A stretch of 64,000 nt of DNA. It comes from Torulaspora globosa. Its lineage: Eukaryota; Ascomycota; Saccharomycetes; Saccharomycetales; Saccharomycetaceae. The stretch is from contig NC_050729.1 in NCBI RefSeq assembly GCF_014133895.1, positions 1-64,000 of the forward strand. The letters are read 5' to 3'. This document shows, piece after piece, positions 35,201-46,257 of this stretch (positions are counted from its first letter, which is position 1; each line of letters starts with the position of its first letter). The notes under the pieces are model-generated. The model searched no databases, was not told where the DNA came from, and saw only the letters and a list, made by a program, of their open reading frames with translations. The translations under genes were made by a program, and so were the position numbers.

Positions 35201-36552
35201 TCCAAATAATCATGGCTATAATACAGGGAGAATTTAACAGCGTTGATATTCATCGTTCTGTGTTTCATTCCGGGTGCCGGTAGTACTAGGTATTTCGAGG
35301 ATAATTAGTAGTATGGTCCTTTCTTTATTATTCTAGCAACCGGCCTTCTGTTTTTGTTCTTAATACATAAGTAGCCCTTTTGAGCTAACTCTTCGACGCT
35401 GAGAACATCCGATTCCGCATCTGGCGAAGATAAGGCGTTAACGGTGCAAGGTCTGCTGTTGAGAAAAAGTTGTTGAATATTCTCTTTGGAATCCACTTTC
35501 ATATAGTTTCCCTGAGCATCTTGTAGTGTGCACTTCGGATTGTAAGACTTGTCGTGCAGGCACTTCTCCTGCTTCAACCGAAGTGGATGCGCCTGAATCT
35601 ATCAATAGATACTTTTTATTCACTGTGGCACTGTTCGACCCACTCGTTCGTCAGTTGTGGAAACTCAAGATGGTGTTTGGGATTGTGGTCCTCTGATTCC
35701 TCATCTGCTTTCTCATCACTTACCGTGTTCGTGATGTCGATCCAATTGACAGGTCTTCCTTCCAAGTTTTGTAGTTGGTGCGTCCTTGGTAGCACTCTCT
35801 TCCCCTTCCTATTCATTGTTTTTATTTCAAATCTGACATTATCTTTTGTCACAGTACCAGGCGACATGATCTCTTTTTTGGAGACTTCTTAAGAAAGATG
35901 GGCAGAAGAGTTTCCAGAAATGCATCCAAGTTTCTTCTATCTTAGGCGCTTCCAATTGGGGAGGGGAGCGAATTCTGGCACATTCGCCGTCCAACCCATT
36001 GGAAAGAAGCGACAGGTTTCTGGTTGAATACATTAAGACTGGCGGACGCCATTCGCTCGATTGCCGGTTTTGTCCTGGCGAAGTAGACCTTAGGACCTAT
36101 TTTCACGTCGTACGTGTGTTTCGCAGCATTCAACAAGGTGAGATACCCTTGCTAGGTTTCTCTTTCTAGTTTGAAGGAGGACATAAATACTCATAGCGCG
36201 CATTCCGTCCTTGGGACCTTGTTCAACGCATGCGGGATATGGTCCTTGATGCTCTTGGGGAATTATTCCTTCCACCTAGTTCGTAAGGCGAGAATTCTGT
36301 TGCGAAGCTGTTCTTGTCTTGGACTCCTTCTGGCCCTGTCGTCCTACGTACGCAGCAAACTTCTCATCATGCAGGGAAGTTCTTGAAAGCGGTCACAGGT
36401 TCTGGCGAGATAAACAGATGCCGCCCTGGTGCCTTTGCATCAGATATATCCTCTGATTTTAGCGGCAACCGTGTTCGAGATCGATTTGACTTCGATTGAC
36501 GAGGGTGATGACTTACTAAACTGGTTGCATCGGCAATTTTCGAATAAACCAT
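32236..36552 (-). mobile_element. Decayed Ty1/copia (Ty1/Tsk1-like) element, gag to RNase H
   Basis: Minus-strand segments in copia order gag-PR-IN-RT-RH. A Gag remnant spans about 35616-36552, with HVAWYCDKR, half of a zinc knuckle. Protease: LLIDSGASTSV near 35585-35615 and ALSSPDAESDVLSVEELAQK in 35305-35577. Integrase 34433-35197: CGICMEEK zinc-binding end, VDLFGP, FTDECTRFKWVVPL, then a gap and the Ty1-like C-terminal part LTGLDASTILPFGQTVIVN. RT 33100-33885: QLDISSAYLYADL and LFVDDMVV, the catalytic xVDD. The connection ends at KED stop 32934. RNase H 32236-32931: SSTEAEIYGI and VTDSQPTIALM. Stops and frameshifts separate nearly all segments, and the integrase has lost its second Asp and Glu. 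The element is not functional. Confidence 0.88.
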
Positions 36553-36648
36553 CCAACAGCTCGATCATTGTTAATGTCATAAAATGTATTCCTAAATCTT
36601 AATTCTGCTACTTGACCTACTTACTGCAAATTGAATATGTCGCCAGGT

Positions 36649-36846
36649 GATCGCGCCGTTCTTTGGCGTGTGTACGGCGCTACCATGCGACAAAAGAAGC
36701 ACTGAGCCTGGTTCCTCGAGACAGCCTGCCTTGCACTGGGTCTTACACCGCCTACCTCCACCAGGTCGCTACAACGCACGTTATTTTTACGCTATTTATC
36801 TCTTTTTCGCCTACTGTACTACTTCCGCGCTCCTGTCTCTTGCCTA
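36649..36846. repeat. Left arm of a ~190-bp inverted repeat
   Basis: GCCGTTCTTTGGCGTG, ACGGCGCT, ACAAAAGAAGC, GAGCCTGGT.CCTCGAG, ACCAGGTCGCT, CAACGCAC, TTTTACGCTATTT and CTTTTTCG occur in this order and recur on the opposite strand at 38756-38929. This arm has a short insertion and no ORF continuing inward. Homology ends near 36846. Confidence 0.85.
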
Positions 36847-36849
36847 AGG

Positions 36850-37566
36850 TTCATTTTTCATTCTGAAGATCTAAACATTAAAGTGAAGCATAATGTAAAG
36901 CTCTTTGCATTTATAGAGCTTGCTAGATCTACCTTAATAGCTCATCCAATGATCAATCTCAGCCATTAAGGCTTCTAGAGCCACTCAGTAGAAAACGTGC
37001 AAATGCCATTTGGGCTCCAAGATGGAAGCCCAGCAGAATTAATCTCGTAAATTTTAATTAGTGCTACAGTTATTATCGTTCTATGGATCTTCATTTGCTT
37101 TTTAACTCGACTAATGTACTCTTCTCTTTTAAGGGCTCTTTGATTCCCGCATAATTAATGGGGCAATTCTATTCTGTCTATTTTGACTTTTCTAAATCTG
37201 CCAGAATATTTAAAAATTCTGGCGGCTACATGTTTTTACAAAAAAATGTGGGCAAAATATATATAAGAATGAGGGCATTTTCATTCAGAAAAGGCTCGCT
37301 CGACGCTTAATATAGTACCGAGGTGGGCTAGGCCTCGAGCTGAGTAATACCTTAGAAGATCCAGCCCATCAGTCAGAATCGGTATAAAAAGGTCCCGATT
37401 TGACACAGTTAAGTAGCTGAAAATAGTCTAAAAAACCAGAATTAATTGAGATAAAGGTCAGGAACCTAATCCCTTGCCAGGAAACGTAACATTACACTTG
37501 GAAGCGGGCAACAACAACAAATAGAAAGACAATCAGAGGGAAAGACATTTCGATTCTAGAACAACC
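36850..37566. other. AT-rich leader region of the inverted-repeat module
   Basis: No gene. A near-perfect palindrome, CCAGAATATTTAAAAATTCTGG, lies at 37201-37222, and a weaker one follows at about 37229-37249. TATAAAAA at 37383-37390 lies 177-184 bases before the ATG at 37567 and could drive the gene inside. Confidence 0.6.
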
Positions 37567-38806
37567 ATGGAAGCCGACAGTGAATCAGACCACGAGCCTA
37601 GGGCCAGGCCCAGTGATGACGAGGATCTGCTGCTGGAACCTGTGGATGAAGAGCTTAGAAAGTTCTTAACGGACTGTGTTTGTCCTCTACAGCACAGGGT
37701 CGTTTACTGCCCCCCTTTGAATTGTCTGGTAGGCACGATAGGTTCAGTGACTTTACCAGAAGCATATAGGTCATGTCCAATGCTGGCGATTTATTATGCA
37801 AAGTTTAGGATGAGGAAACGTCCATTCTCCTACCTGCACGAGGGAATACAATGGCCAGAACCATATGTTGTATGGAACACGATTGCGAAGAAGATGCAAT
37901 CCCATCCATATGTAAGAGCACGCAGTACCGACGTGATCGATGAACTTAAGCTCGCGATAGCTGGTGATGTTGTGGTACCACCAGGGAAGGACAACGAGCT
38001 ACTGGAAAAAACCCCCAAAGCAGAAATCAGATCAAAGTACTTATGAAAAAGTCCTGCCACTCTCGCACGCACGCAGCTCCGAGCTCGGTCAGTTCTATTC
38101 AAATATATTGAGTACGGACAATCCCTTGGGTCTGTTTAATAATACAGCAGAGAGCCTTCTAGTGAAATATACACCTCCAAAAGTCCAGATGCTGCATCTT
38201 GCATACGTAATTCGTACGTTGTGGCTGACGGAGGTAATAGCAGATGAAAAATTGCCCGATTGGCCCCAGGCTCCAGCCGCCGAGGCCATTGAGACAACGG
38301 ACGCCTTCTGGAAGATGTTGAAGAAACTGTCAAGCACTTGGAAAGTCGGACTACCCGAAAAATCTCTGCTGAATAGAATGCGGCTGCTGTATCAGTCCAA
38401 CAGCGACATTTCAAGAGAATTCCAAAGACTTCACAAAAAGGCCCGTAATGATATCTTCCAAGAGATAGGACAATGGCTTCCTCGAGACGCAAGTCACATC
38501 ACTAATGCTGCAATCTCTTTCCATGTGACCTCTATGCTCTCTAATGAGGACGAGGTTGACTGCATCGATATTAGGTTCAAGTGTCGTTATAGCCGGCGAA
38601 AAGAAGCACAGGCTGAACTGAGCTCTCAAAGATCTAAGGGGCAAGTGGGTAACGGATCCGAAGAAGAGAAAGCAGAAGGAGGAACAGAAGGAGGAATCCA
38701 AACGATTTCCACGAGAGGACCGGCGCCAAAGGTCCACATTCGCACAGACCCGCCGCTAAAGACAGTAGCGCCGATGCGGAAGAGTAGACGAAAAAGGCAC
38801 AAATAG
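37567..38806 (+). CDS. Unrecognised two-ORF gene joined by a +1 frame change, inside inverted repeats
   Basis: ORF1 (37567-38046, 159 codons) starts at a well-placed ATG (ACCATGG). It encodes an acidic N-terminus (MEADSESDHE, DDEDLLLEPVDEE) followed by a Cys- and Pro-containing globular part (LQHRVVYCPPLNCL, RKRPFSYLHEGIQWPEPYVV). ORF2 in the +1 frame overlaps it (open from about 37964, stop at 38804-38806). It continues as an alpha-helical segment (YTPPKVQMLHLAYVIRTLWL, FQRLHKKARNDIFQEIGQWL) and ends in a strongly basic tail (RKSRRKRHK). The overlap contains an A6-C5-A3 run at 38006-38019 but no Ty1 CTTAGGC heptamer. It could be one gene with a mutated homopolymer or a programmed +1 shift, about 415 residues in total. 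No family is recognised; an acidic head, helical core and basic tail would fit a Gag-like or nucleic-acid-binding protein. The stop codon lies inside the right inverted repeat. Confidence 0.55.
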
Positions 38807-38929
38807 CGTAAAACTAAAGTGCGTTGAAGCGACCTGGTGGGGCTAGGCAGGCTCGAGGTACCAGGCTCATTAGAGCTTCTTTTGTAGCATAGAGGCAGCG
38901 CCGTGCGCACGCCAAAGAACGGCACGATA
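38756..38929. repeat. Right arm of the inverted repeat
   Basis: Complementary to 36649-36846. It includes the last 16 or so codons of the unknown gene and about 120 bases of 3' flank. No clear target-site duplication is visible outside the two arms. Confidence 0.85.
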
Positions 38930-39857
38930 CCCTATACTCGTTGGAATAGTAGCCACCTGAACTGCTCAGATTTGCGTAACTTTCTGTTACCTCATAATTA
39001 ACTCAGTTCTTCTGCATTATAGCGGTTTCAGGCCATTATTGAGCTGCAATACACCAATACATGTAGTATAGATACTTGAAGCACCTTTGCAATGAAGGTT
39101 ACAACAGGGACAGCGTGAAGACTAAAATAAACTGTGTTCTGAGGAACTTCCGGAAAGATTGGACAGAAGGGGAGATCCGTGACACGCCGACTACGGCAGC
39201 ACATTGTATCATTTTGGTCAAATAAGTCATGCAGTCAAGTGCATATTTGGCTTGCATGGCATGCGTAATAAATTATCTGGAGCACAATGCATATCTGTCC
39301 TCCAACTTTTGTATATGTGGTCGCTTCTTTAACTGACCGACTGCTACTGAAAGCTGATGAAGAGGACACTTCAGTCCGTCCGACTAAGGAAACTGATGAT
39401 GCTGCTCGGTTGAAGTTTCGAGGCCAAGCTGATCAAACATGGCATGGCACCAGCTTAGCGCATGTCGATGATTTGTCGCTCTTCTGAAGTCACATATCAC
39501 AGATAGATAGCTCACTATGCTCAATATACTAATTCAACTTCTAGCATGTAATGTTATCTTCGGAACAGATGCTACAGAACGCTGACTAATAAAACCAGCA
39601 GGGAGCTTTTGCCTGGTCCATGGTATTTCCGCTGTATTTTGAGGACCTCTACCAATCCAGTCATTCAAGAAGCGAGAAGAATCGCGATACAGTAAACAAG
39701 TCACTTTGTGGACAGACAGCTATTCCAGCTGACCAGCTGAGCTTGCTGATTTGGCCGCGTTGCATTTCATCCTGAGCTCTTATTTAAGGAAGGATAATAA
39801 GTTCGTGACGGGCAAGCTTTCGAGAGCAGTTAGACGACAAGTGAGAGAATAAGAGCT
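38930..39857. other. Intergenic, promoter side of the AIF1-like gene
   Basis: Short ORFs only. TATTTAAG at about 39781-39788 is a candidate TATA element about 75 bases before the AIF1-like ATG. No RNA gene is seen. Confidence 0.6.
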
Positions 39858-40988
39858 ATGAAAACAGAGCCAGTGATAATCGTTGTGGGAGCAGGTATTT
39901 TTGGTGTTTCTTTAGCGAACCATCTTGCAAGAGGGAAGGAAAACATTAAGGTTAAACTAGTTAACCCTTCCATTTATGCTTATTTCCTTCCTTCTGCTGT
40001 TCGGTTGACGGTTTCCAATGATTATGGGTCTTCTGTGATAGCACTGAAAAAAGTCTTAGATCCTGAGGTAAATTTCATCAAAGACAGGGTTGCCAGTTTC
40101 ACTAAGAAGGATATCACATTAGAATCAGGCCCTGTTCTTCCATTTGACGCCCTAGTTATCGCTACTGGTTCCAGATGGCCGGACCCAATAGGATCTACAT
40201 CGATTTTTGAAGACAATTTCGAGTCTTATTTCAAAACCCAGCTAGATAGGATCAAGGAGGCGAAACACATTGTATTCATAGGCGGTGGGTATATCAACAC
40301 TGAAATTACAGGAGAACTGATTTACAAGTATGGAAAAGAAATCAGAAGTGGTGAGAAAAAAGTCTCAATAATCCACAGTTCCGACAGGCTGCTTCCGAAT
40401 GATGGAAAGTACGGCAATTCTTTGAGAGATAAGGTTACTAAGCATTTGGCTGATAATGGTATAGACATAATCTTGAATAGTAAGGGTTCAATATCGCCAG
40501 ACAATCCAAACAGAGTCATTCTTCAGGGAAGTGAACACGATTTCATTGACGGTGATGTAATTTATGAAGGAACCGGGATCAGCCCTAATGTTCCGCATAA
40601 TGAGATACCCAAGCTTTGCGACGAAAGGGGATTTATTCGGGTCAGGAAAACTTTCCAGGCAGAGGCAGTTGAAGAAGGTTGTATATTTGCTATCGGGGAT
40701 GTCACGAATTTTGAATATCACGGCCTCCTCAAAAGAGATAACTGGATCAACACCATTACAAGAAATGTGGTGAGTTATCTTAATGGTTCATCGTCAGGTC
40801 AACTTGCATCTGCGAGCACCTACGAAGGTGGGCCTGTACCTGCGGCCGTATCGCTTGGGCCAGAAGCAGGGCATGGTCAGTTTCCGGTTCCATATTTTGG
40901 TACGTTCAGCATCTCTTCTTTTGCTGTGGTTCATCTTAAATCCAAAGAGCTTCTGAGAGAAAAGATGGAGCCGATGTATGCTAAGTAA
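39858..40988 (+). CDS. AIF1: AIF1-like FAD/NAD(P)H oxidoreductase
   Basis: The 376-residue pyridine nucleotide-disulphide oxidoreductase of the apoptosis-inducing factor type matches S. cerevisiae Aif1 (378 residues) in length and order. FAD site: IIVVGAGIFGVSLANHLA (residues about 7-24), with LVIATGSRWPD near 100. NAD(P)H site: HIVFIGGGYINTEITGEL near 135. Second FAD contact: GCIFAIGDVTNF near 275. No redox-active Cys pair, as expected for this subfamily. The yeast protein is a mitochondrial NADH oxidoreductase that moves to the nucleus in cell death. No clear presequence or membrane anchor is seen here, so localisation is open. The ATG at 39858 is the only early Met. Orthology with AIF1 rather than another family member is likely but not proven. 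Confidence 0.8.
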   Translation: MKTEPVIIVVGAGIFGVSLANHLARGKENIKVKLVNPSIYAYFLPSAVRLTVSNDYGSSVIALKKVLDPEVNFIKDRVASFTKKDITLESGPVLPFDALVIATGSRWPDPIGSTSIFEDNFESYFKTQLDRIKEAKHIVFIGGGYINTEITGELIYKYGKEIRSGEKKVSIIHSSDRLLPNDGKYGNSLRDKVTKHLADNGIDIILNSKGSISPDNPNRVILQGSEHDFIDGDVIYEGTGISPNVPHNEIPKLCDERGFIRVRKTFQAEAVEEGCIFAIGDVTNFEYHGLLKRDNWINTITRNVVSYLNGSSSGQLASASTYEGGPVPAAVSLGPEAGHGQFPVPYFGTFSISSFAVVHLKSKELLREKMEPMYAK

Positions 40989-43156
40989 AGGTTTATTACC
41001 TAGAGCGCATTCCATCTTCGCTCATAGTTGTGAAGCTAAATCAAATGTCTCTTCGCATTCTGAGGCGCCGGTAAAGAGCAAGTGCATGACTTATGCATTG
41101 TGGTAATCATAATATTCGCCTAGCAATACCTTTAGAGTGGACTCTGGCAAGGTAGGGGCGCCAAGTACAATAGCTTCCTAGTTGTAATTTGGCAACCAAA
41201 AAATTACAATTCAGCAACTCCTTTTTCACTGAAAGTGTATCCTCATAGCTCAATGGCAGGTACATCCAGTCTCAATGATCAAGTTTATGAAACGATCTAA
41301 CTCAGGCAAGCATCAAATGATATGAGGTGGGATGTGGATTTTTCCAGTCGGTTTGCGGTATATAATGGGTAGGATTTCGCTTTTGAAAACTGTTCATTTC
41401 ATCGAGATTAATACAAGTCTTGCGATAATGGCAAAATGACGGATCCATATAGTGATGTAAGACGATCTCTCGAGTGATCAACAAGAGGCTCTACAGGTAG
41501 GACGCAGGGAAACCTGTACGATGTCTTCCTCGCATATAATATGTGATTTTTCCAAGATCGCAGACCTCGTTAACCCTGATGCATTCAAGGTGGCTGAGGC
41601 GTCAGTCTGTACGTTTGCTAATTAGATTCTTTGATATTGCCATATGGCTCCCTTCATCCATTACAGGGCTACTATAATTTTCCTGCTGTCCTTTCAAGGA
41701 CAGAAGATTCAGGCCGAATTTGCTGCACAGAGGTTGGTGTAGAATACCTAAGAGGCTGGTAGTCACTTTCTGTCAGATACCCGCTTCAGAAGGTTTTCTT
41801 TTGGTTTTAAAGATCCCATTGCTACGGGGTCGAAATGCTTAACATTTGGCAAGCGGCGTGGCTTTCCTTGAACAAGAAACAATGCATATTTGAGATTTAT
41901 ATTTGAGATTTTCTGGCTTCCCTTGATAGCTTGCCTCGGCGTGCGAGCATTTCCACGGCGACAAGAAATCCGTGCTGAGTCCCATAGCTACTCCGCTCTT
42001 TAGCAAGCTCGATACAGCTTTGTCTACCGATGAGCGGTGTATGTTAACTGTTTTCTCTTACGCGACGTTTTGATAACCCTCCTTCCCTGTATGAATGAGG
42101 AAACTGCAGTAGCAAGTTATTGCTGGAAGTACAACGTCACGGGCAGCAAAATATGTGAGAAATATTACGCGAACACCACGGCTCAGACGCTTGCTCAATC
42201 ACTATCATTGGCAATGCCAACTCATTTTGGAGCTAAGCATGGACAGGGTGTACCTGTACCTTTTATATGCTCCTTGTGCGACCATTGGGGATTGGTAAAA
42301 TTGACAGAGGTCAAAGCCTTACCGAAGAATTTAAAAGTGCTATCCAGCACACCGACTAGACAAATTCGACCAACCGGGGGCCGGACCACCACCAAAAAGT
42401 ATTTTCCTAAGCAGTAAAGTATTGCTTAATGTCAGTTGTAGCCAACACAAACTTACAACGATAGATGCAAAAACTAGAAATAAGCCAAGGTACATGCTTA
42501 AAAAAAACGAGTTTATCAAAACTATGAAGTTCCAGCTACAGACACGGCCAAAATAGCTATAACTCACGACCTGAGCTACAACAAAATCATCCGCATTGAG
42601 AAAGACCATAACCGTGATACAGTGCGGCATCCTTGAGAGCTAGCTCTCGCTAACAACAGCTCCCTACCGTCAACAGTTGAGACACTCCATCCGATGGTCC
42701 CGCACATTTGAATATTAACTACGGGCGCCTTTGCGCTGACGGCCAAAGGCATGAACGAACGATGACGAATATGGCTGTCGCGGTGCCCCGCATCGTCAAC
42801 GGTATATGCCTACGGAGTTTTCTCCGTGACACCACGTCCAGCGGCGACGAACCGGAGATATCGAGCGCGGCGCCAAGAAAACAAGCCTAAAGTCCGTTTA
42901 TTGACGGTGAAATGAAGAATGCGTTCTTGGCAGACAGTTGAATACCAGGACAACCGGATGAAACTGGTTGGTAGTTTCTGCCTTACGGAGCAGGTCCATT
43001 GCTGCTCAACAAGTCTCTCGATCTGTGGGGTATGACAGCGATGGTTGCTGCCGGCCTCTTGAGCCGCTGCTGTATAAATATTGAGAGTTGTTCACGCTTA
43101 GGTGGGGAACCGATTTCCCATCTGATTGATAATTCAGAAACCGAGACAAAGGAGCC
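40989..43156. other. Gene-free stretch with one doubtful ORF
   Basis: A plus ORF from the ATG at 42091 to 42417 (108 codons) has two N-glycosylation-type sites (NVT, NTT) and some Cys, but no signal peptide or recognised domain. It may be a remnant. TATAAATA at 43073-43080 is the candidate TATA box of the permease gene. A tRNA-like A box near 41249 lacks a B box. Confidence 0.5.
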
Positions 43157-44797
43157 ATGTTAAATGACAAAGAGGTCAAAGACTCAACGGTTTGTTACAT
43201 CGAAGACATAAAGAAAAGCGATTCGCACGCCTTGAAGAATGAAATCAAAGCAGTCGAGATTATTGACGACAAGAACTCGCGAAGGGAGGAGGATCTTGAA
43301 CTTTACAATGTGGAAGAGGAAAAGGAAATATGTATCTTCGAAACTCGGGAATGTATCCCCGACTCGCTGAAAGGCCTGTCTCGAGAGGAACTGGAGCTTC
43401 TCTCGAGACAAACAACAAGAAAGATGGATCTGAGAATCCTCATCATGCTTTGCTGGATCTACATCTGCAACTACCTGGACAGAACCAACATCGCATCCGC
43501 AAGACTTGGCGGTCTTGAGGAGGATTTGAATCTTACTTCGACCCAATATCAGACAGCGATTTCCATTCTGTTCATTGGTTATATTACGATGCAAATTCCT
43601 GCAAATATCATCCTCAACCGTTTGGGGAAACCATCTGTCTTCATAACAGTCATTATGACCGTATGGGGTATTATTTCCACTTGCACAGGTGCTGTCCAAA
43701 GCTACGGCGGTTTGTTAGCGGTCAGAATCCTTCTGGGGTTCGTTGAATCCGGCTTCTTCGGTTGCTGTTTGTACTACTTGTCTTGTTGGTACACCAAGAA
43801 GGAATTGGGGCTGAGAAATTCGATCCTGTACTCTGGTTCTTTGATTAGTGGGGCATTCAGTGGACTCATCTCTGCTGGAATTATCGAGCACATGGACTAT
43901 GTGAAGGGATTAAGAGCATGGCGCTGGTGTTTTATTATTGAAGGCGCGATCACAGTGGCAACAGTTCCGTTCGCATACGTGATATTGCCCGATAATCCTT
44001 CGAATACTAAGTTTCTATCTCAGCAAGAGAAAGATATTGTCATGTGGAAATTGAGAATGGATGTTGGCGACTCAGATGACGATAAGACTGTTCTCGGAGA
44101 CGCTGAAGGGGGGCACAATTCCTTTAAATTTGCGTTGAAGCTGGCCTTTGTGGATCTCAAAGTTTGGCTAATCACTGGTTGCTTCTCATTTCTCGTTGCT
44201 GCCTGTGGTGTGACAAACTTCTTCCCATCTGTTGTGAAAACGCTGCAATTCGACAGGATGGTCACCCTCTGTTTGACCGCCCCACCTTATTGCATTGCTG
44301 TGGTAACTACCTTCATTTGGTCTTGGCATTCAGATCGCACTGGTGAAAGATTTTGGCACATTGTGCTGCCTCTTGTCCTTGCGTTGGTATCCTTCGTCAT
44401 TGCCGCATCAACCCTAAACACTGTGGCGCGTTACATTGCCATGTGTTTGATGCCTACGGCCCTTTATTGCCCATTCATTCTGATTATCTCTTGCATGTCG
44501 ATTTGCGTTCCGAGACCACCTCTGAAGAGAGCTATTTCCTTGTCAATAATGAACTGTTTGGCAAATTCTACTTCTATTTGGAACGCATATTTGTACCCTG
44601 AGAGCAATGCACCCCGCTATGAAATCGCCATGGCTTGTAATTGTGGTTTCATTGGGTTGTCCGCACTTTTTGCCTTCCTGCTAAGAATTCATCTGGCAAG
44701 ATTGAACAACAGGATCGCAAATGGCACAATGAACTGGTACACTGAATTTGGCAATGACGGTTCTCATGTCAAGAAAAACTTCAGGTACACCATTTGA
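43157..44797 (+). CDS. Major facilitator permease, anion:cation symporter (Dal5/Tna1) family
   Basis: The 546-residue transporter has an acidic, cytosolic N-terminus of about 90 residues. Then come 12 predicted membrane spans starting at LRILIMLCWIYICNYLDRTN, the family signature with NYLDR at the end of helix 1. Helices 4-5 contain LGFVESGFFGCCLYYLSCWY and the loop YTKKELGLRNSI. The central loop (about 275-330) is acidic and cytosolic. The family imports small organic anions such as allantoate, nicotinate, pantothenate, cysteine or biotin precursors with protons. The length and the extended acidic N-terminus resemble Tna1-like members, but the substrate cannot be read from sequence. The ATG at 43157 follows a TATA box. 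Such genes are common in yeast subtelomeres. The next gene, URA1, is co-directional with about 320 bases between. Confidence 0.85.
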   Translation: MLNDKEVKDSTVCYIEDIKKSDSHALKNEIKAVEIIDDKNSRREEDLELYNVEEEKEICIFETRECIPDSLKGLSREELELLSRQTTRKMDLRILIMLCWIYICNYLDRTNIASARLGGLEEDLNLTSTQYQTAISILFIGYITMQIPANIILNRLGKPSVFITVIMTVWGIISTCTGAVQSYGGLLAVRILLGFVESGFFGCCLYYLSCWYTKKELGLRNSILYSGSLISGAFSGLISAGIIEHMDYVKGLRAWRWCFIIEGAITVATVPFAYVILPDNPSNTKFLSQQEKDIVMWKLRMDVGDSDDDKTVLGDAEGGHNSFKFALKLAFVDLKVWLITGCFSFLVAACGVTNFFPSVVKTLQFDRMVTLCLTAPPYCIAVVTTFIWSWHSDRTGERFWHIVLPLVLALVSFVIAASTLNTVARYIAMCLMPTALYCPFILIISCMSICVPRPPLKRAISLSIMNCLANSTSIWNAYLYPESNAPRYEIAMACNCGFIGLSALFAFLLRIHLARLNNRIANGTMNWYTEFGNDGSHVKKNFRYTI

Positions 44798-45039
44798 TCG
44801 TGTTTAGAAGTGAACTGATAATGAGCAGCGAGTAATGACAAGAGAGAAGGTTATTAATCAGGACGACCTATGTATTACGGCAAACTTTACGTGTATAGAA
44901 TGAGTTGCTTTCGTAGTAAGAATTATCTTGCCTGGCAATGTGGGAAGTCTTGAAGAATAAAGAATATGTTCATTATATACAATAAGTACCATCATCTGGT
45001 GATGAGTTGAAAATTTTTGTTCGAGCGATGACGTAGTTC

Positions 45040-45047
45040 TATATAAA
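45040..45047 (+). promoter_or_regulatory. TATA box of URA1
   Basis: TATATAAA lies 72-79 bases before the URA1 ATG at 45119. I find no Ppr1-type TTCGG-N6-CCGAA pair in 44798-45118. Confidence 0.7.
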
Positions 45048-45118
45048 AAATGTACTTCTGGCTGAAGTGCACGTAATGTACATACAACACAGTTGAACGA
45101 ATCTAATTGACCAGAACC

Positions 45119-46063
45119 ATGCCTGTCGATTTAACCACTACCTTCTCAGGTCATACGTTTAGAAACCCTTTCATGAACGCCTCTGGTGTTCATTGCATGA
45201 CGATTCAAGAGCTTGAAGAATTGGATAATTCCAGTGCAGGATGTCTAATTACCAAGAGTGCGACGAGCTCAGAGAGAGCCGGCAATCCCGAGCCTCGTTA
45301 CGTTGCGGTTCCTCTGGGAAGCATCAATTCGATGGGTTTGCCTAACGCTGGAATCGATTATTACATGAAATACGCTCTTGATCGCCAGGCTAACAAAGCA
45401 GACTCTGAGCCAATTTTCCTCTCTGTCGCTGGTATGAGCGTGGAAGAAAATTTGAAGCTTTTAAGAAAGGTGCAGGATAGCGCTTTCAATGGGATCACAG
45501 AACTTAACCTATCCTGTCCAAATGTTCCCGGCAAGCCACAAGTGGCATACGATTTTGAGACGACGAAAATTATTCTGACCAAAGCATTCGAGTTTTTCGA
45601 TAAACCATTGGGTGTTAAGTTACCACCATTTTTCGATTTTGCTCATTTCGACGCAATGGCAGAGATTCTAAATCAGTTTCCTTTGACCTACGTTAACTGC
45701 ATTAACAGCGTGGGAAATGGGCTTTACATTGATGTGGAAAAAGAAAGCGTGGTCATTAAGCCAAAGAACGGCTTCGGTGGTTTAGGTGGTGAATACGTCA
45801 AGCCTACTGCCCTTGCTAATGTGCGTGCCTTTTACACCCGTCTGAACCCTTCAATTAAGGTCATTGGAACTGGTGGCATCAAAACAGGAAGAGATGCATT
45901 CGAACATCTGCTGTGTGGTGCCACCATGCTCCAGGTCGGCACACAGTTGCACGAGGAGGGCGTTTCGATTTTTGAACGTTTAACTAAAGAACTGCAAGAG
46001 GTCATGGCTGAGAAAGGTTATTCCACGATCGATGATTTCCGTGGTAAGCTTAACAGCTTATGA
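45119..46063 (+). CDS. URA1: Dihydroorotate dehydrogenase (fumarate), class 1A
   Basis: The 314-residue cytosolic FMN enzyme has the same length as S. cerevisiae Ura1. I start at the ATG at 45119 ([11 protein letters not shown]); the in-frame codon at 45107 is TTG. Motifs: [29 protein letters not shown], the substrate loop [19 protein letters not shown] with the catalytic-base Cys, [13 protein letters not shown], and the FMN phosphate site [21 protein letters not shown]. It oxidises dihydroorotate to orotate, the fourth step of pyrimidine synthesis, with fumarate as acceptor, so it works without respiration. This enzyme type is known to have come to Saccharomycetaceae from lactic acid bacteria and to have replaced the mitochondrial class 2 enzyme. 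Confidence 0.97.
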   Translation: MPVDLTTTFSGHTFRNPFMNASGVHCMTIQELEELDNSSAGCLITKSATSSERAGNPEPRYVAVPLGSINSMGLPNAGIDYYMKYALDRQANKADSEPIFLSVAGMSVEENLKLLRKVQDSAFNGITELNLSCPNVPGKPQVAYDFETTKIILTKAFEFFDKPLGVKLPPFFDFAHFDAMAEILNQFPLTYVNCINSVGNGLYIDVEKESVVIKPKNGFGGLGGEYVKPTALANVRAFYTRLNPSIKVIGTGGIKTGRDAFEHLLCGATMLQVGTQLHEEGVSIFERLTKELQEVMAEKGYSTIDDFRGKLNSL

Positions 46064-46257
46064 TGTTGGCACGCTGTGCCACAGGACTTTTATAGATTTA
46101 GGAGATAATACATATTGATAGACTGATGCCAACAAAGCGTGAAAAATACACAAGAACTTATTACAAGGGCCGGTTGAGGCACAATCAGTGATGTCTGTTA
46201 TGATTATATATGGTATCGATCTATTTGCAAACTTTATAATTTAAGCCTTCATAAGGG

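Noticed and set aside
41241..41275. tRNA-like string TAGCTCAATGG (A box)
   Set aside because: No B box or cloverleaf partner within 100 bases.
43184..43699. Minus-strand 171-codon ORF inside the permease gene
   Set aside because: Antisense shadow of a clearly conserved transporter.
44798..45118. Search for a Ppr1 site upstream of URA1
   Set aside because: No TTCGG-N6-CCGAA pair was found.
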